From Lithospermum erythrorhizon (Eukaryota; Streptophyta; Magnoliopsida; Boraginales; Boraginaceae), in the NCBI GenBank assembly GCA_019722365.1, contig JADFUC010001001.1:1-64000 (forward strand): a stretch of 64,000 nt of DNA, in the 5' to 3' direction. Made by a program: the position numbers and the translations under genes. The notes under the pieces were generated by a model. It made no database searches. It saw only the letters and a program-made list of their open reading frames with translations, and had not been told where the DNA came from. Positions 1 through 12,500 of this stretch are shown here, in pieces; the first letter of the stretch is position 1, and each line of letters starts with the position of its first letter.

Positions 1-669
1 CTCAGTACTTCGTTCAGTTACGTATTGCTTCATATTTACATGCATTTTTGTTCTTAAAGTGATAATAAGTCTAAAAAGGATGGTAGTAGATATTACATCA
101 GGAGTTAAGTTGTTTAAGTTTGGTTGTTAAGAGTTGAAAGTAGTAGTTATTGACATAATGTAAATTAAGGTTGAAAGTTGGTTGATTCCGTTTCTGCAGT
201 CGAAGCATTGTTGGCCTGGGCCTTATCATCTGGTTGCATCATTAGTTGTTTAGCACGGTGTCACATGGCGTTAATAACCCAGTTATTATAAGGTGATACT
301 TCGATTATTTTAAGTTGTATATTTTGAACATTTTGGATGCGTAGTTATGAGAACTTTGTGGTATTGGCGATTTCTACATAATTTGGTGCTTTAGTGGAGA
401 CATTAGATTTCTTGTGGAGTTCCTTTTTCTTTGATGTGCTTGTCGAGGAAAGAATTTGAAGCTGGAAATATCATCTGGAGTAAAGGATTAAACTTGCGGG
501 TTCTGCGAGTGAAATTTCGTCGAAGTATGCTTGCCCGGCCAGAGGCGCCTTTGTACATCAAATCTTCTTGCATATGTTGGTAATGACATTAAAAACTTCT
601 TGGTTTGGGCTTTGATCTTTATGCTGTGTAAATCATATGTTTGCCCCTGAAATTAGTTAGAAAAATTTA

Positions 670-990
670 GGCAGGAGGTGAAAGGTATACATGGATGATG
701 AGCTTGTGTATTAAAAATCATTAGCTGATGAATATAAATTTCACTACATTACGATATGCGAGGCTTAAAAGTTAGGCGATGTCTTTGCATAACATATTGA
801 TGAACTATGAGATTGTTATTTTCTTTGTATGATTGGGCAGGAAGCGAAAGGTATATATGAATAATGAACTTTTATATTAAAAACGATTAACTTGTGATCT
901 ATCAAGGCTTAAAAATTAGCTTGATGTGCAGCAAGATAGAATGAAAGCATGAAGATTGTCATTTTTCTTTTCTATTCATCATATTCTAAA
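670..990. repeat. two diverged tandem copies, ~165 bp period
   Basis: A block starting 'ggcaggaggtgaaaggta' at 671 recurs at about 836 as 'ggcaggaagcgaaaggta'. Both copies go on to a similar 'tgaa/tattaaaaa' stretch and then a 'caaggcttaaaa'-type stretch. The copies differ by many small changes, so the duplication is old. Function unknown. Confidence 0.5.
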
Positions 991-2061
991 ATATATAGTA
1001 ATGTAGCTTCTGAGGCATAGTTAGTTATACTAAAAGATAGGATAATGTAAGTCTAAATATGTTACATATCAGTTTCATAAGCTCTGCGATTTGAGATGAT
1101 GTTGTTTGGATTATTTGTTCAGCTACATTTCCGGTTACTCTGACTTCCGTACTTTGATTAAGTCCTCACATAGACAGTAGGCTATAGAAGCGTGTATATG
1201 AAGATTTAATTTGTTATATTAAAGTGTTTATAAGTATATGTGTTTTGTAAAAAATGAGGCTATTCATGATTACCTCAAGCGGGAAACTACTTCCTTTTTA
1301 CATAGCAAGCAGGTGTATTGGGCCAGCCCATCATGAAATGTTTATTTTGAAAAGCAATTCTTTGACCGGCGTAGAATAATTTTTATTTTTCCTCGTAGCA
1401 GTTGAAGACGAGCCTACAATCAAATAGACTTGACAACATATGATATATTTGTATATATATACGATTAGCTAAAAATCGGTTTAATAATTTGGATTAATGA
1501 TGCGTATTGTATAGTATAGTTATTTTCATTGAATTTTGAATTTGACCACGGTGTATCTACATAGGTCAATATTGATTTATCCTCGGCGGGTTGTAGTAGT
1601 GCGCATCGCGCCTTTATTGAACACAGAAAGTATTTTATTTTGGAAGATTTCATAATGTCCATTATGCTTTCAGGTATATTTTTATTAATTAAGGTTATCG
1701 ATGAAAGGGCGTTCTGTGATTTTAAATTAGCTGCGCTGGCCAGGACGGCGAATGATGAACTATTTTTTGCTTGCAAGAAATTCACTATTTAAGAGGATAG
1801 TAAATGAGTGTTGTTTATTATGAAAGATTTAGTATGAACTTTAAAATATATGTTATTAAAAGTAACACTCCATGTCTTTGTTACGGTGATTTTAAGCCTT
1901 TTAGCTACAACGACATTATGATTTCTTGAAGCTGAAACAAGAGATGGGCCTACGGATGATGTTAGTTCACCCCATAGAGTTAATTATCTTGGCCGTGAGC
2001 ATTGGATTTTGATACGGATGATATATTGTTAGAATCACATAAAGATACATTATATAGTAAA

Positions 2062-2152
2062 TGAATGTATTTAAAGAGACTAATTTTGGTTGGAGAGTTC
2101 TTGAACATAGAGCTATAAAGTTAATGTATTTAAGGAGACTAATTTTGGTTGA
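2062..2152. repeat. ~60 bp spaced direct repeat
   Basis: The phrase 'agactaattttggttg' and the bases before it ('aatgtatttaa') occur twice, at about 2062-2093 and 2122-2152, separated by unrelated sequence. It is a small local duplication in non-coding DNA. Confidence 0.5.
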
Positions 2153-2340
2153 AGACTTACTCGGCGTCAACTATTTTTGAGAATTTTTGAATTTGTTGTT
2201 TGTTAAGTTATCCATGTTAACATAATACGAAGTCCTCACTTTTCAGCATAATGCCCATAAGATGCGTAGAAATGCAGTGAAAGCATGGTATGGGTTTTTA
2301 CTTGTCGTATTTAAGTATGTGATTAAAGCATTGAACTTAC

Positions 2341-2617
2341 CGACTGTTTGATCCTCACTAATCAATAAATCATGAATAAGGCCTAGAGGAGTTAAGCCAT
2401 CCAGAAAATATCGCATATTTGGCATCACTTGGGAAACTGGTTGTATAAGTGTTTGGCGTTGGAGGATCCATCGGTTTGAAGGTTGTCGAGAATCACGATG
2501 TGCGGCTCCGCGAGATCTTCTTGAGGCATTTGTAATGTCGCAAACTCCCGAATAACTCAGCGATTGGGTTAAGATTGGCACCATGTATCCAAATATTGCA
2601 GCAGTGATAACATTCCC
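2341..2617 (-). other. candidate orphan internal exon, product unknown
   Basis: On the minus strand an open frame of about 92 codons is bounded by a good acceptor (TTTACAG ending at 2618) and a strong donor (GTAAGT starting at 2340). The peptide has no motif I can assign. I found no matching neighbouring exons, so this could be the remnant of a broken gene, a captured exon inside a transposon, or chance. Coding status is unproven and no function is proposed. Confidence 0.2.
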
Positions 2618-5485
2618 CTGTAAATATATATAGATGTTTTAAATGGATTCTTTGGGCTTCCATTATGACTTTTAATCCGTTTTTGATTTTATTGTTGTCT
2701 AGTTTGTTTGATTTCGTTACGAGTTTCTCATATGTATCGTTTGAGAATCCCGTTCATTGAATGCATCTCACGATTTTATCAATAAAGATGTTTAAATGTT
2801 ATTTGTTTGTATTGTATTTTTTGTAAAAGTGGTAAATGTCATTGTCTTTTACACCGTAAATCAAAACAGAAGATGTATCGTTTGAGAACTTTAACCCTGG
2901 GGCCAAGTGGTATTGGTATATTAGGTGATTGTTACTCTGCTTGATCCAGTTACATGTGCCACAGATTTGAGGAATAAGCGTCATTTGCGCTTTCGTTTTA
3001 TTCTTACACATGTACCAAAAAAAATGAAGTAGGCTACTGATGAAATATCATTACAGTCGGAAAATCAAACCAAATTTTGAATCTGTAAATATTTCTCCAA
3101 CAAACCTCAATATATATTTTAATTGCAGTGCTTTAAATCATCTTTTTTATGAGGTATAAGATACCATAAGCGACAAAAAGTAGGATGTGAAGGCCATTAA
3201 CTTTGAACTAATAAGAATACTGTAAGAATTATAATATAGAAATGCAATATCAATAAAACTATAGGAAAGTAATTGAAAGAAAAACATTAACAACTAAAGG
3301 TTGAACATTCGGGTGTGTATGGTGTTTTTGTTGGGTTGTTGGATAGTTTTAAGTTATATTCGTTTATTCTATGAACGAAATATAGAATTTTTGGCATGTG
3401 CATTCTCATCTAAAGTTGAAGCTTGAGGAAAAGGAATGTGCACACACAAAAACTTCAGGTGTTCCTTGAGTAGTATTTAGATGCTTATAGTCTGAATTAT
3501 AGCACACATGCATGGTAAAATTAATTATTCAATATTAAATTCAGATAATAAAAAAACTACTCGATAAATCCATTGGCCAAGATTGGAGTCAATAGTAAAT
3601 TGTAAAGCACAAATTTCTTGAAAACTTGCATCACAAAATTACTCATGTAGTAAATTAAGGCCGACTATTAAATATAACTGCCATATAGATAGAAAAAATG
3701 TAAGGAGAATTTCATTTCAACCTATGATATATGCTCGTATGTAGCATTTTAATCTATTAATTGGCTTGTAGCATTGTAAGAAGGTGAATAGTAAATTTTA
3801 GTATTTAGAATTGAGTTTCCAAATTAGTCTTTAAAAAAAAATAAAAAAGAGATGAAAATTTTGAATTTAACATCTAAATTTAATGTATTGACTATGTTTG
3901 ACCTATTTTGAAGTATTTGACTATTTCAATATTTTTACTTTCTGAATTGTATGTGAAGTAGGCTTGTAACTTGAAAGTATTCTTAATTGTATATCATGAA
4001 CTTTTAGAATTTTGGAGTTTAAAGATTGTATACTCTAGCTCTCGAATACAATGGAATAAATTAAAATGACTAAATACCTTGCCATACTTTTTTTATATAT
4101 TGTGAAGCCGGTTTTTAGTTTTTCGATCTAATTGATGTTTTTGTTTTTTTCTTGTCAAACTTTAACCATCAGTTACTTTCAAATTATATTATAAAAAATT
4201 ACAAGAAAATAATATTGTGAAAATATTTTTAAACACCAATTCAATGATTTCATATTGGGAGTAAAAATTAATTAATGATCAAGAAAAAACGATAAATGAC
4301 GATCAATTGAAAATGAATTGAAACAATAGTAGATAGTGTTTACGCTTAATGCTTAGGTCAATTGAAAATAACTTACCCCTTATCACTCGGTTTTAGTACA
4401 CGACCCCCTACGTTTATTCGACTTGAGGAATTCTCTATAAAGACTTCGAGAAATGTTGATGTTAATATTATGAACTTTTGCTACGAAACATTTGTGAAAT
4501 TAATGTTTTGTCTACTTTTACATGCACTAGTAAGATGTTACATTGTTGCCGTGGTAAAAGTTCACGAATTTTTTTTATGAATATTTTATTTTTTATAAAT
4601 AAATATTTGTTTATCTACTTAAAATTATTCAAATTGATAACCAGAAATTATCATAAAGAATTTATATATTAGGAATTAGCATTGATTTATTTCATTATTA
4701 ATGGGCCAAAATGAAATTAGTATACTAGAAAAATTCTTTAGGAATTAGTATTAAAAAACTCTTTTAAATATTTTAAAATTAGACAAATATAAATTTATAT
4801 TAATGGCCCAAGATGGTTTCAAAGTCTAGAAAGTATATAAATAGCCTCATTATTTTTTTAAAAGATGATGAACATTCTCATTGAAGAAAATACACAAAAA
4901 CACACGAGAAAATATAGAGAGAGCGTACTCCCAAATTAAGTTAAATCTTTTAAACCCACGGCGAGAAACACTATTTTTGGTGGTACGTAAAAACATCTCG
5001 GTAGCCTAAAAAAATGAGGCGCTGAGAGTGATTACTTGCACAAGCAGGTAATTCTTCGTAGGAAAACAAAATCGTGAGAATCTATCTGAGATCTACCGGG
5101 AGCACGACCGAATATTAGAATAAACTCTGGCTTACTGATTGTTCCCTTAAATCTTGCATGAACACACGAAAAATCTCAAGTTTAAGTCATCAAGTTTTAG
5201 GATATAGGAAATACACTAAATATTTAGTCCCTTTATAATTTTAGTCCGGGCACCAAGCACTAAGACCCACTTGTTTGATCGATCGATTAATCATCGACGA
5301 GGATGGGATACTCGGCCTTCATCTGCGTCATCGCTCTGACAACAAGCTGACAAAGCATTACGAAAAAAAAAAAAAAATTAAAATTTTAAATTGGCGGTGC
5401 GACTTAGGGATTGTATAATTAATTTGAATGATAATATTATTTAAATGAATTTTTTTTCGCCGAATTACATTTATAATTTAGTAGT
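2618..5485. other. AT-rich non-coding stretch with possible LTR-like promoter block
   Basis: No gene recognised. At 4830-4845 there is a TATA-like 'gtatataaatag', followed by about 400 bp of moderately complex sequence and then a 15-A run near 5361-5375. This arrangement recalls an LTR R/U5 region or a retroposed fragment, but I could not find paired repeats or coding sequence to prove it. Confidence 0.3.
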
Positions 5486-6193
5486 GTTTGCAGGGGAAGA
5501 ATTTTATCTTTGAAATCGGGTTCGTGGAGATTTAGATGCGATAAGCGGTGCCGAAGCGAGCGGGACTCCGAGGTTTTAAAATATCTTGGCATGCTTATCT
5601 TAACATCATGCAACAACTGTCATGCCGTTTTTCTTGTTTGGCGAAATTATCCACTCCCCACCCAAAAAATTTCGTTTTTCGCATTTCTCTCTTCGATTGT
5701 CGCTCGAACTTCGAAGATCGGTTGTAGAATATATTTCTCCCCGTCATTCTCTTCGAGGTTAAGGCGTTGATCGTGGAAAGCCGATTCGCTTGATTGGCTC
5801 TTTTCGCTTGGTTTCTTGTTAATTTACTTGAGAGGTAGTACTTATCTCGCGGGTGTTACTTTACGTGCTACGTTGATTTGTGATAATATCACGTATTGTG
5901 TGTTATGATTATGAGAATGATATACATGTAATTGTTGTGTTGTTGTGATTGTGTTTACATTAGGCGTTGAATTCTTTGGAGGTAAAGTAACGAAGCTTGA
6001 ACTCCCGACTTATATTTACAATTATGTGGCACTTGGCCTTTATTATTATATTATGTGGCGCCCATCTATTGTACGTTTATGGCCTTGTCGGCACTTTTTG
6101 ATATGTTTGTGGCCTTGTGGGCGGTGTGATTGATTCTGATTGTGGGATGATGTTTAGCTATGTCTTTGTAATCTTGTTTGGGGAGTAGAGTAG
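5486..6193. other. GC-richer block upstream of tandem repeat, probable transposon debris
   Basis: This block is visibly richer in CG dinucleotides than its surroundings and leads straight into the first ~1.19 kb tandem unit. It has no repeated counterpart after the second unit. Short open frames in it show no protein family motif. It probably belongs to the same mobile element as the tandem repeat, by inference from adjacency only. Confidence 0.35.
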
Positions 6194-7383
6194 TTGTTTG
6201 GGTTATGCATGAGGTTTGGGCATGGTAGTAGGGAGGTGACCACTACCAGGTTGGGATTACCGGGGATTAGGTGACTCTCCTTGTGCAGGGATACATGTGA
6301 CACTAATGACGCTTTATACTTAGTGTATAGTCTGCGGTGTGCCTTATACTTAGTGTATAAGTGCGGTGTGCCTTATCTGCGAGTGTATAAGTGCGGTGTG
6401 CCCTTATCTTTGTGTATAAGTGCGGTGTGCCTTATCTTTGTGTGTATAGAGATAAGCAGTTGTGCCTTGTAGCAGTGTATAAGGCGGTGTGCCTTGTACT
6501 TAGTGTATGAGTGCGGTTTTTGGCGCCTCTTTGAGGGGTATAAGTCTTGAGGTGATTATCGATTAGTCCATTCCTGCAGGTAGACGGATTGAGCATATGC
6601 GCATTAGAGGTTGATATACTGGTGGGGTTATGAGAGATAGGAGGTTTGATGACTAGAGTTTAGTCGTTGTTGAGTCTCTTGATGTCTTTCTAGAATTGTG
6701 TGTTTACTGAAACCTCTATGATATCTCTGTGTATTATTGTAGCATGGTTTCTTTTGGGATTACGATGTGACTGATTAGATAGTCCACGGACTATATGTGT
6801 ATTTCATTCATGTGTGGTATCATTATATTTCTTGTCTCGTTCCATTATGGTGAGTTCACCCACAATGTTAAGTTTACGCTTTAAAACGCTTGGCTTACAC
6901 CGCACCGCGTTGGGCGGCATTTCATTTGGCTGCAGGTGTGAGGCGATTGAGCAGAGGCATTTTGAGAGTTTTTGTTCAGTGGCTAGGTGAGCAGCGGGTG
7001 GCGGGGAGGATCCTCCGCAGTCGATTTTGATGTGTGTCATTTGTTTTGATTGTTGTATTTTCCTTTTTGAAACTTTAGCGTACCATTTGTCGTTGTATTC
7101 GAGGTCGGTATGTATCATCTTTTGTAGCCTTACTTGGCATTACTTTATTTTGGGATATGTTGTGTATATATATAAGGTTGGTCGTTTCGATGTCGGTGAT
7201 GGATTATAAATTTTAAAAGCCCCATTTTGATTTGAAACAATTGTGATCACATTTTTGGATGAAGCAGTGTGTTTTTTTAAGGCGAGGTCGATCCATCGGT
7301 TTGATGAAGCTGCGGTGTTCGATTTTTAATATTTCTACTCACCTCGAGGCGGCCACGACTTTGGGGCGAATCGTCCCGATAGA
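6194..7383. repeat. tandem ~1.19 kb repeat unit, copy A
   Basis: First of two head-to-tail units. It starts with 'ttgtttgggttatgcatgag' and shares ordered landmarks with copy B: 'ttgggattaccggggatt', 'gattagatagtccacgga', 'tttttgttcagtggctagg', 'tactttattttgggatat' and a CT-rich end. An internal minisatellite differs between the copies. No protein-coding family is visible. It could be an LTR pair lying side by side or a satellite in formation. Confidence 0.8.
6305..6515. repeat. ~30 bp minisatellite inside copy A
   Basis: About seven imperfect copies of a unit reading approximately 'gtgtataagtgcggtgtgcc' plus 'ttatcttt' or 'ttatactta'. Each unit can pair 'cttatac' with 'gtataag', so single strands could fold into small hairpins. 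Copy B carries a related but distinct version at 7490-7750. Confidence 0.75.
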
Positions 7384-8589
7384 TTGTTTGGGTTATGCAT
7401 GAGTTTGAGGCATGAGTATCGGGGGTGACCTATCAGTTGGGATTACCGGGGATTGGGTGACTCTCCTTCCTTGCGAGGATATGTGGCGCTATTGGCCCAT
7501 ACTACGGTATAAGCGTGCGGTTTGGCCTTGCCCGGTATAAGGCGGTATGACTCTCTTTTAGTGCTTTCTTTGTGTGCATTATTAAATTGTGGCCACATAC
7601 TACGGTATAGCGTGCGGTTTGATTTGGCCTTATACTTCGGTATAAGAGCGGTATGAGTCTTTTGATCACTTTGTTGTGTGCATTGTCGATGTGGCCCTAT
7701 ACTACGGCATAGCGTGCGGTTTGGCCTTATACTTCGGTATAGGCGGTGTTTATTAAGCGGTTAGAATCGTCGTTCCTAGCGGGTAGGCCAGTTGGTATAT
7801 GCGCGTAGAGTTGGTATACTTGTGGAGATATGAGAGATGAGAAGGTGATGACTAGATTTATAGTAGATGTTGGTCTACTGTGATTTCATTGGGTGATTGT
7901 GTGTGCTTTGTGAGACCTTCTATTATATCTTAACATGTTATGCACGAGACTTTCTTGAAACCTTATTGTATGACGATTAGATAGTCCACGGATATATGTA
8001 TATTATTCATATTTGACTATTATATTATTGATTGACTCGTTCATTATGGTAAGTTCACCACTTGTGTTAAGTTTTCACTAAGCTTACATTTGCTTACACC
8101 CCTTTTAAGCGTTGGAGCGGCATTTCATTTGTGCAGGTTGAGGCGGTTAGTAATTTGAGAGTTTTTGTTCAGTGGCTAGGTGAGCAACGGGTGGCGAGAG
8201 AGGATCTCACTGATCATTTGATTTTTTTGATGTGTGTCATTTGTTTTTTGATTGTTGTATTTTCCTTTTGAAACTTAGCCTTGTCATTTGTTGTCATTTT
8301 AATGATGAGGACAAATTATGTATCATCTTTGTATGCTGCGGCATTACTTTATTTTGGGATATATTTGTATATATATATATATGGGTTGGTCGTTTCGATA
8401 TGTTGATGGGTATAAATTTTAAGCTTTGTTTTTGATTTGAGAGCTTTAATTGTGATCATTTTTGGATGAAACTTGATTGTGTTTTTAAAGCCCAGGTGAT
8501 TATCGGTTTGGTGACTTCTGGGAATTGTTCAGTTACTAATGACTCTACTTTCGAGGTGTGGGCACAGGGCTGGTCATTCTGATAATAGA
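7384..8589. repeat. tandem ~1.19 kb repeat unit, copy B
   Basis: Second unit, joined directly to copy A. All the landmarks of copy A recur in the same order at an offset of about 1190-1205 bp, for example 'tttttgttcagtggctagg' at about 8160 against 6970. The copies differ by many 1-3 bp indels as well as substitutions. Sequence after 8590 does not start a third copy. Confidence 0.8.
7490..7750. repeat. minisatellite inside copy B
   Basis: Repeats of 'ggccttatacttcggtata' followed by 'gcgtgcggttt' or 'ggcggtatga'. It occupies the same place as the minisatellite in copy A but has a different consensus (TACTTCGGTATA rather than TACTTAGTGTATA), so the two arrays were homogenised separately. Confidence 0.7.
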
Positions 8590-9576
8590 TTTAAAAGTTT
8601 TTTTACTATACTAGTCTTCATTTTCATGATTTAATAAAAGAATAAACATTATGTAAATTTATTTGCTGTTGGAAAATATCATTTTCTCTTTAACAAAAAG
8701 CACCTTATGTTATTTTATTTATTGTTAGAAAATATCGGTTCACCAATTGATTAGTAGTATAAATTATTCATAGTTCTACTTATTGTTGATTTTATTTTAT
8801 GTATTCATTTTAACATATTTTAATTGATGATTGACTCAATAATATTTGCACAAAATTGAATAATATCAAGATTTTTTTATGAAATTCTCTCAATTTTAGC
8901 CACCAAAATCGCCAAAGAGGTCACACATGAGATATTCTTGTTTGAATGTGAGATACTCGAAATGAATTATATTGAAAATCAATGGAATAAAGATGACATA
9001 CCTCTTCTTAAAACTATATCTTGTGCAATAATTTTTTATAAGAAACCATTCAAATAGAAGACGGAGGAGTTCTGGGTATACGTGGTGTTCATTGTTAAAG
9101 TGGATTATATACATATAATATACATATTCATGCATGTATTTTTTAGACCATAATAACAATGATTTATATTTCATATAGAGTGAAAACTAATATAAGTATT
9201 AAACTCCAATTATGTTTGAATTGTTATATAATTTTTACACAAAAATTTAGAACTTATTAATTATTGAATTGTTACCGGAGTCATTTTTAAAATTTTAGAA
9301 ATATATTTTTCCATCAATAAAATATATTATAATAAAGATAATATAGTAATTAGTAATGTGAAAATGGAAGAAACACCACTCACACTTTTATAACCGAAGG
9401 ATATAAATAGATATATATAGATTAGTTGTTTGCTTCCACAAGTTTAGAGAATATATAGAACATCTATTCCATCTCTCACATTACATTGTTTGCCAAATCA
9501 GACTATCAATCACCATTGTCTACCTATGATGTCTTCTCACTAACTCAATTTGATAATATGAGTTAGCTTAAACACA
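8590..9576. other. AT-rich spacer and 3' flank of the resistance-type gene
   Basis: No coding region supported. The part next to 9577 is the likely 3' UTR of the minus-strand resistance gene. The short minus-strand frame at 8896-9174 is low-complexity and lacks any motif. Confidence 0.4.
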
Positions 9577-12500
9577 TCAATCCACTTGAACTTGATCATA
9601 ATCAACATAAATCTCATCAGCATGTGGTGGTAGATTGGAGTGTGACACATTTGTATGAGACCTCTCCTTGAGTGTAGGGCAATCTGTCACTCTAAATTCC
9701 TCAAGGTTACATGGTAAGTCTTGTAGCAACCGCCGCGAAAGGACCGGGCAATCGTAAAGATTAATTTTTTTTAGAGATTTGATAGATGAGAGAGTAGGGA
9801 GAGTGACAAGTCTCCTACAGCAGCTAATTCCAAGCCTCAACAGACTAGGGAAGTCACCTTCTTCAACTCCTGTCCAACTCTCCAAGTTAGACATACTTCT
9901 CAAGTCCAATTTCTCAAGTTTAGGAAAAGCATGATAGTCATTGTTTGTTGGTGATTCCCTACAAAATAGGGCATTTATATTTGACACCCCATCCATCCTA
10001 TTAATGTCGAGGTTCTTTAGAGATGGCAATTGTCCCAAAGACGACAACCAAGCACAAGAATTACACAACATGAGATCAATGGTAACAATGCCGGAAAAGT
10101 ATGGACTAGAAATCCAAGAAGGAAGTAGTTTTCCATTGTAACCCAGGATCTGTAACCTCTCAAGGCTAAAATGTGGCCTAAGATATTCTAATACTTTCTC
10201 GTCGACGTTTGTGTCTTTTCGTCGAGAATCTCCCCAATCCAGGGATAATTCTTTTATGTTCTTCTTGGTGTGTAAACTAGCTCTCTTAGCATCTTCTTCA
10301 CTTAAAACATTTTCTAGTTGTCTAATGCGGATTGATCCTCTGAGCTCATTCATATTCATTAACTCGCCTAGGCGAGTTCCATCCTCCTTCCCCACCGGAA
10401 ACGTCTCTAAAGATAGTAGCTTGGTCAAGTTTCCAAATCCTTTTGGCAATGAACTTAGCTTGTTCCAGTTTCCGAATTTCAAATGCCGCAAGTTAATCAA
10501 CTTGGACAAATCCTCTGGCAACTGATGAGAAAATTCTGAACACCCTCTAAGCCTCAAGGTCTCTAGTTTAGTGACGTGACATAGCTCGGACAAGCTCATT
10601 ATCGGGGTTTTAGAAACGTCAAGATATCTCAATAACTCCAATTTCTTAAAAGAATATGGGAGGTAGTGTAAGTTTGTACCCCTCACATCCAAAGCTCTTA
10701 ATTCTCCGAGTCCCAAAAACATGTCACCCGGGAGATATTCGAAATTACCTCGCAAAATCAGTGTTTTCAATCTGCAACAACTTTGAAGTCTAATAATAGA
10801 GGAGTCATTCTTTCCAACCAAAAACAAAGACAAATGTTCCAGTCGGCTTAGACTGGAGAGGTTGATGTTATCAAGTCTTCTTGCACATCTTGGATCCAAA
10901 GACGATGGTGAATTCTTCATCACATTATAGGAAAATTTTTCAAGATGATCAATGCATGAGAATCCAATTCTTTCCAATTCTTCAGCACTTTCAGCTTCAA
11001 TCAAACCAACTCCAGAGCATAACAAAACAAGTTCATCTGTTGTAATCTGATATGTAGTTGGAAGTATATGGAGGAAGTTCATAATTTCTAGTGTATATTT
11101 CACAACAAGCTTTTCCACATTGATCTCACTACGAAATGTGGTCATTGTTGCATCAACTTCTTCTTTTTTTGGCCCCCCTGTCCACTGCATTTAACATAAA
11201 CAACAATGTATTATACCATAACAAAATCCCAAATACATTTCAAAATCGAACATGATACACTATTAGTATAAGAATGTACCATTTTGAATATATTTAACAC
11301 AAGAAATCCTAAACTTCTCATAAATCTAACACAAACCAATTTGCAACAACAGTAAAGCATTTGGAAGGGATCCATGGCTAAGCCAAGAAGCTAATCAATC
11401 TTATTATTCCCATTTTAATTGTCACATAGACTAGGAGTCATTTACGAGTTAAGAGAAAGACGAGCAATAATGTGACATAACTTACATTGAGAATTGAAAG
11501 TTGAAAATGATGTTCTTCAAGTCGATCATCATCATCATCATCGTCGTCATCATCATCATCAGAGTAATAATAAGAATAACACGATTTAGTTTCACTCTCC
11601 GACAACAAGTCAATCTTATAGGTATCATGAACAACCTCATTCAATAAATGTTCATCCCTAGAAGTGATTATAATTCTGCTTCCTGGACCAAACCAATCAC
11701 ATTCTCCTGCTAATGCTTTAAATCGAGCTATGTCATCCACATCATGCATTATCACAATAACTCTTCTAGACTGCAAGCAATCCTTTATAATCTTACACCC
11801 TTCATCTACATCAGATATATGGATACATTCCGAAAGTAACACTTGAGAAAGTAGCAACTCTTGCAAGCTCTCAATTGTATCACTTTTTCGACGACTAAAA
11901 CATGTAATACCAATAGTGACCTCAAATTTATCGTGCCATTTATGCAAGAGATCAGAGGCAACATATGCTCCAGACCATCCATTATTTGTCTCCAAAATCC
12001 CTATGAAGCGAACTTCATTTGGTTCAGTGTCTAGAAATTTCATTACTTCCACTAAGTGAGATGCTGTTCCCACAATAGAAGGTAAGGCTTTAGGACGCAG
12101 TTTCTTGGAAATCTCTTCAACAATGTTCTCCACACATGATCTTCCACTCCTAAATGCAAATAAATAAAACTATTAAATTAAATACTACCCGATTAGATCC
12201 CCATACAATAAACTTTACAAACCTATCAATTAGATTTGAACTCAAGATGGAACACGAAAAGATTATGTACCCTCTAGGCCAGGTAAGGACGAACACGACT
12301 AAAGCTTAGATTTACTTTTGGATTATTTTCATTAATGAATTCTTCATGTTTAACGAAGCTAGTAGCATTTTAATCCACTTTTGTTCCACATAATCAGTTA
12401 AAATAATTCCAAACTGACCCTTAAATGAACAGGTAACATTTAAATATTTTCAAAAGAGAGCAAAATCTTAAAATTTGTAATTGTAAATTCGATTTCAATA

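Larger units (their letters stand above)
1..2340. other. repeat-rich spacer, no gene recognised
   Basis: No convincing coding region. Short open frames here have no recognisable motif and no splice support. It contains two diverged direct repeats (670-990 and 2062-2152, listed separately). The overall look, with many short direct repeats and no long ORF, suggests decayed transposon sequence, but I could not assign a family. Confidence 0.4.

Noticed and set aside
9941..10525. Plus-strand frames inside the LRR exon
   Set aside because: Antisense shadows of a clear LRR-coding frame.
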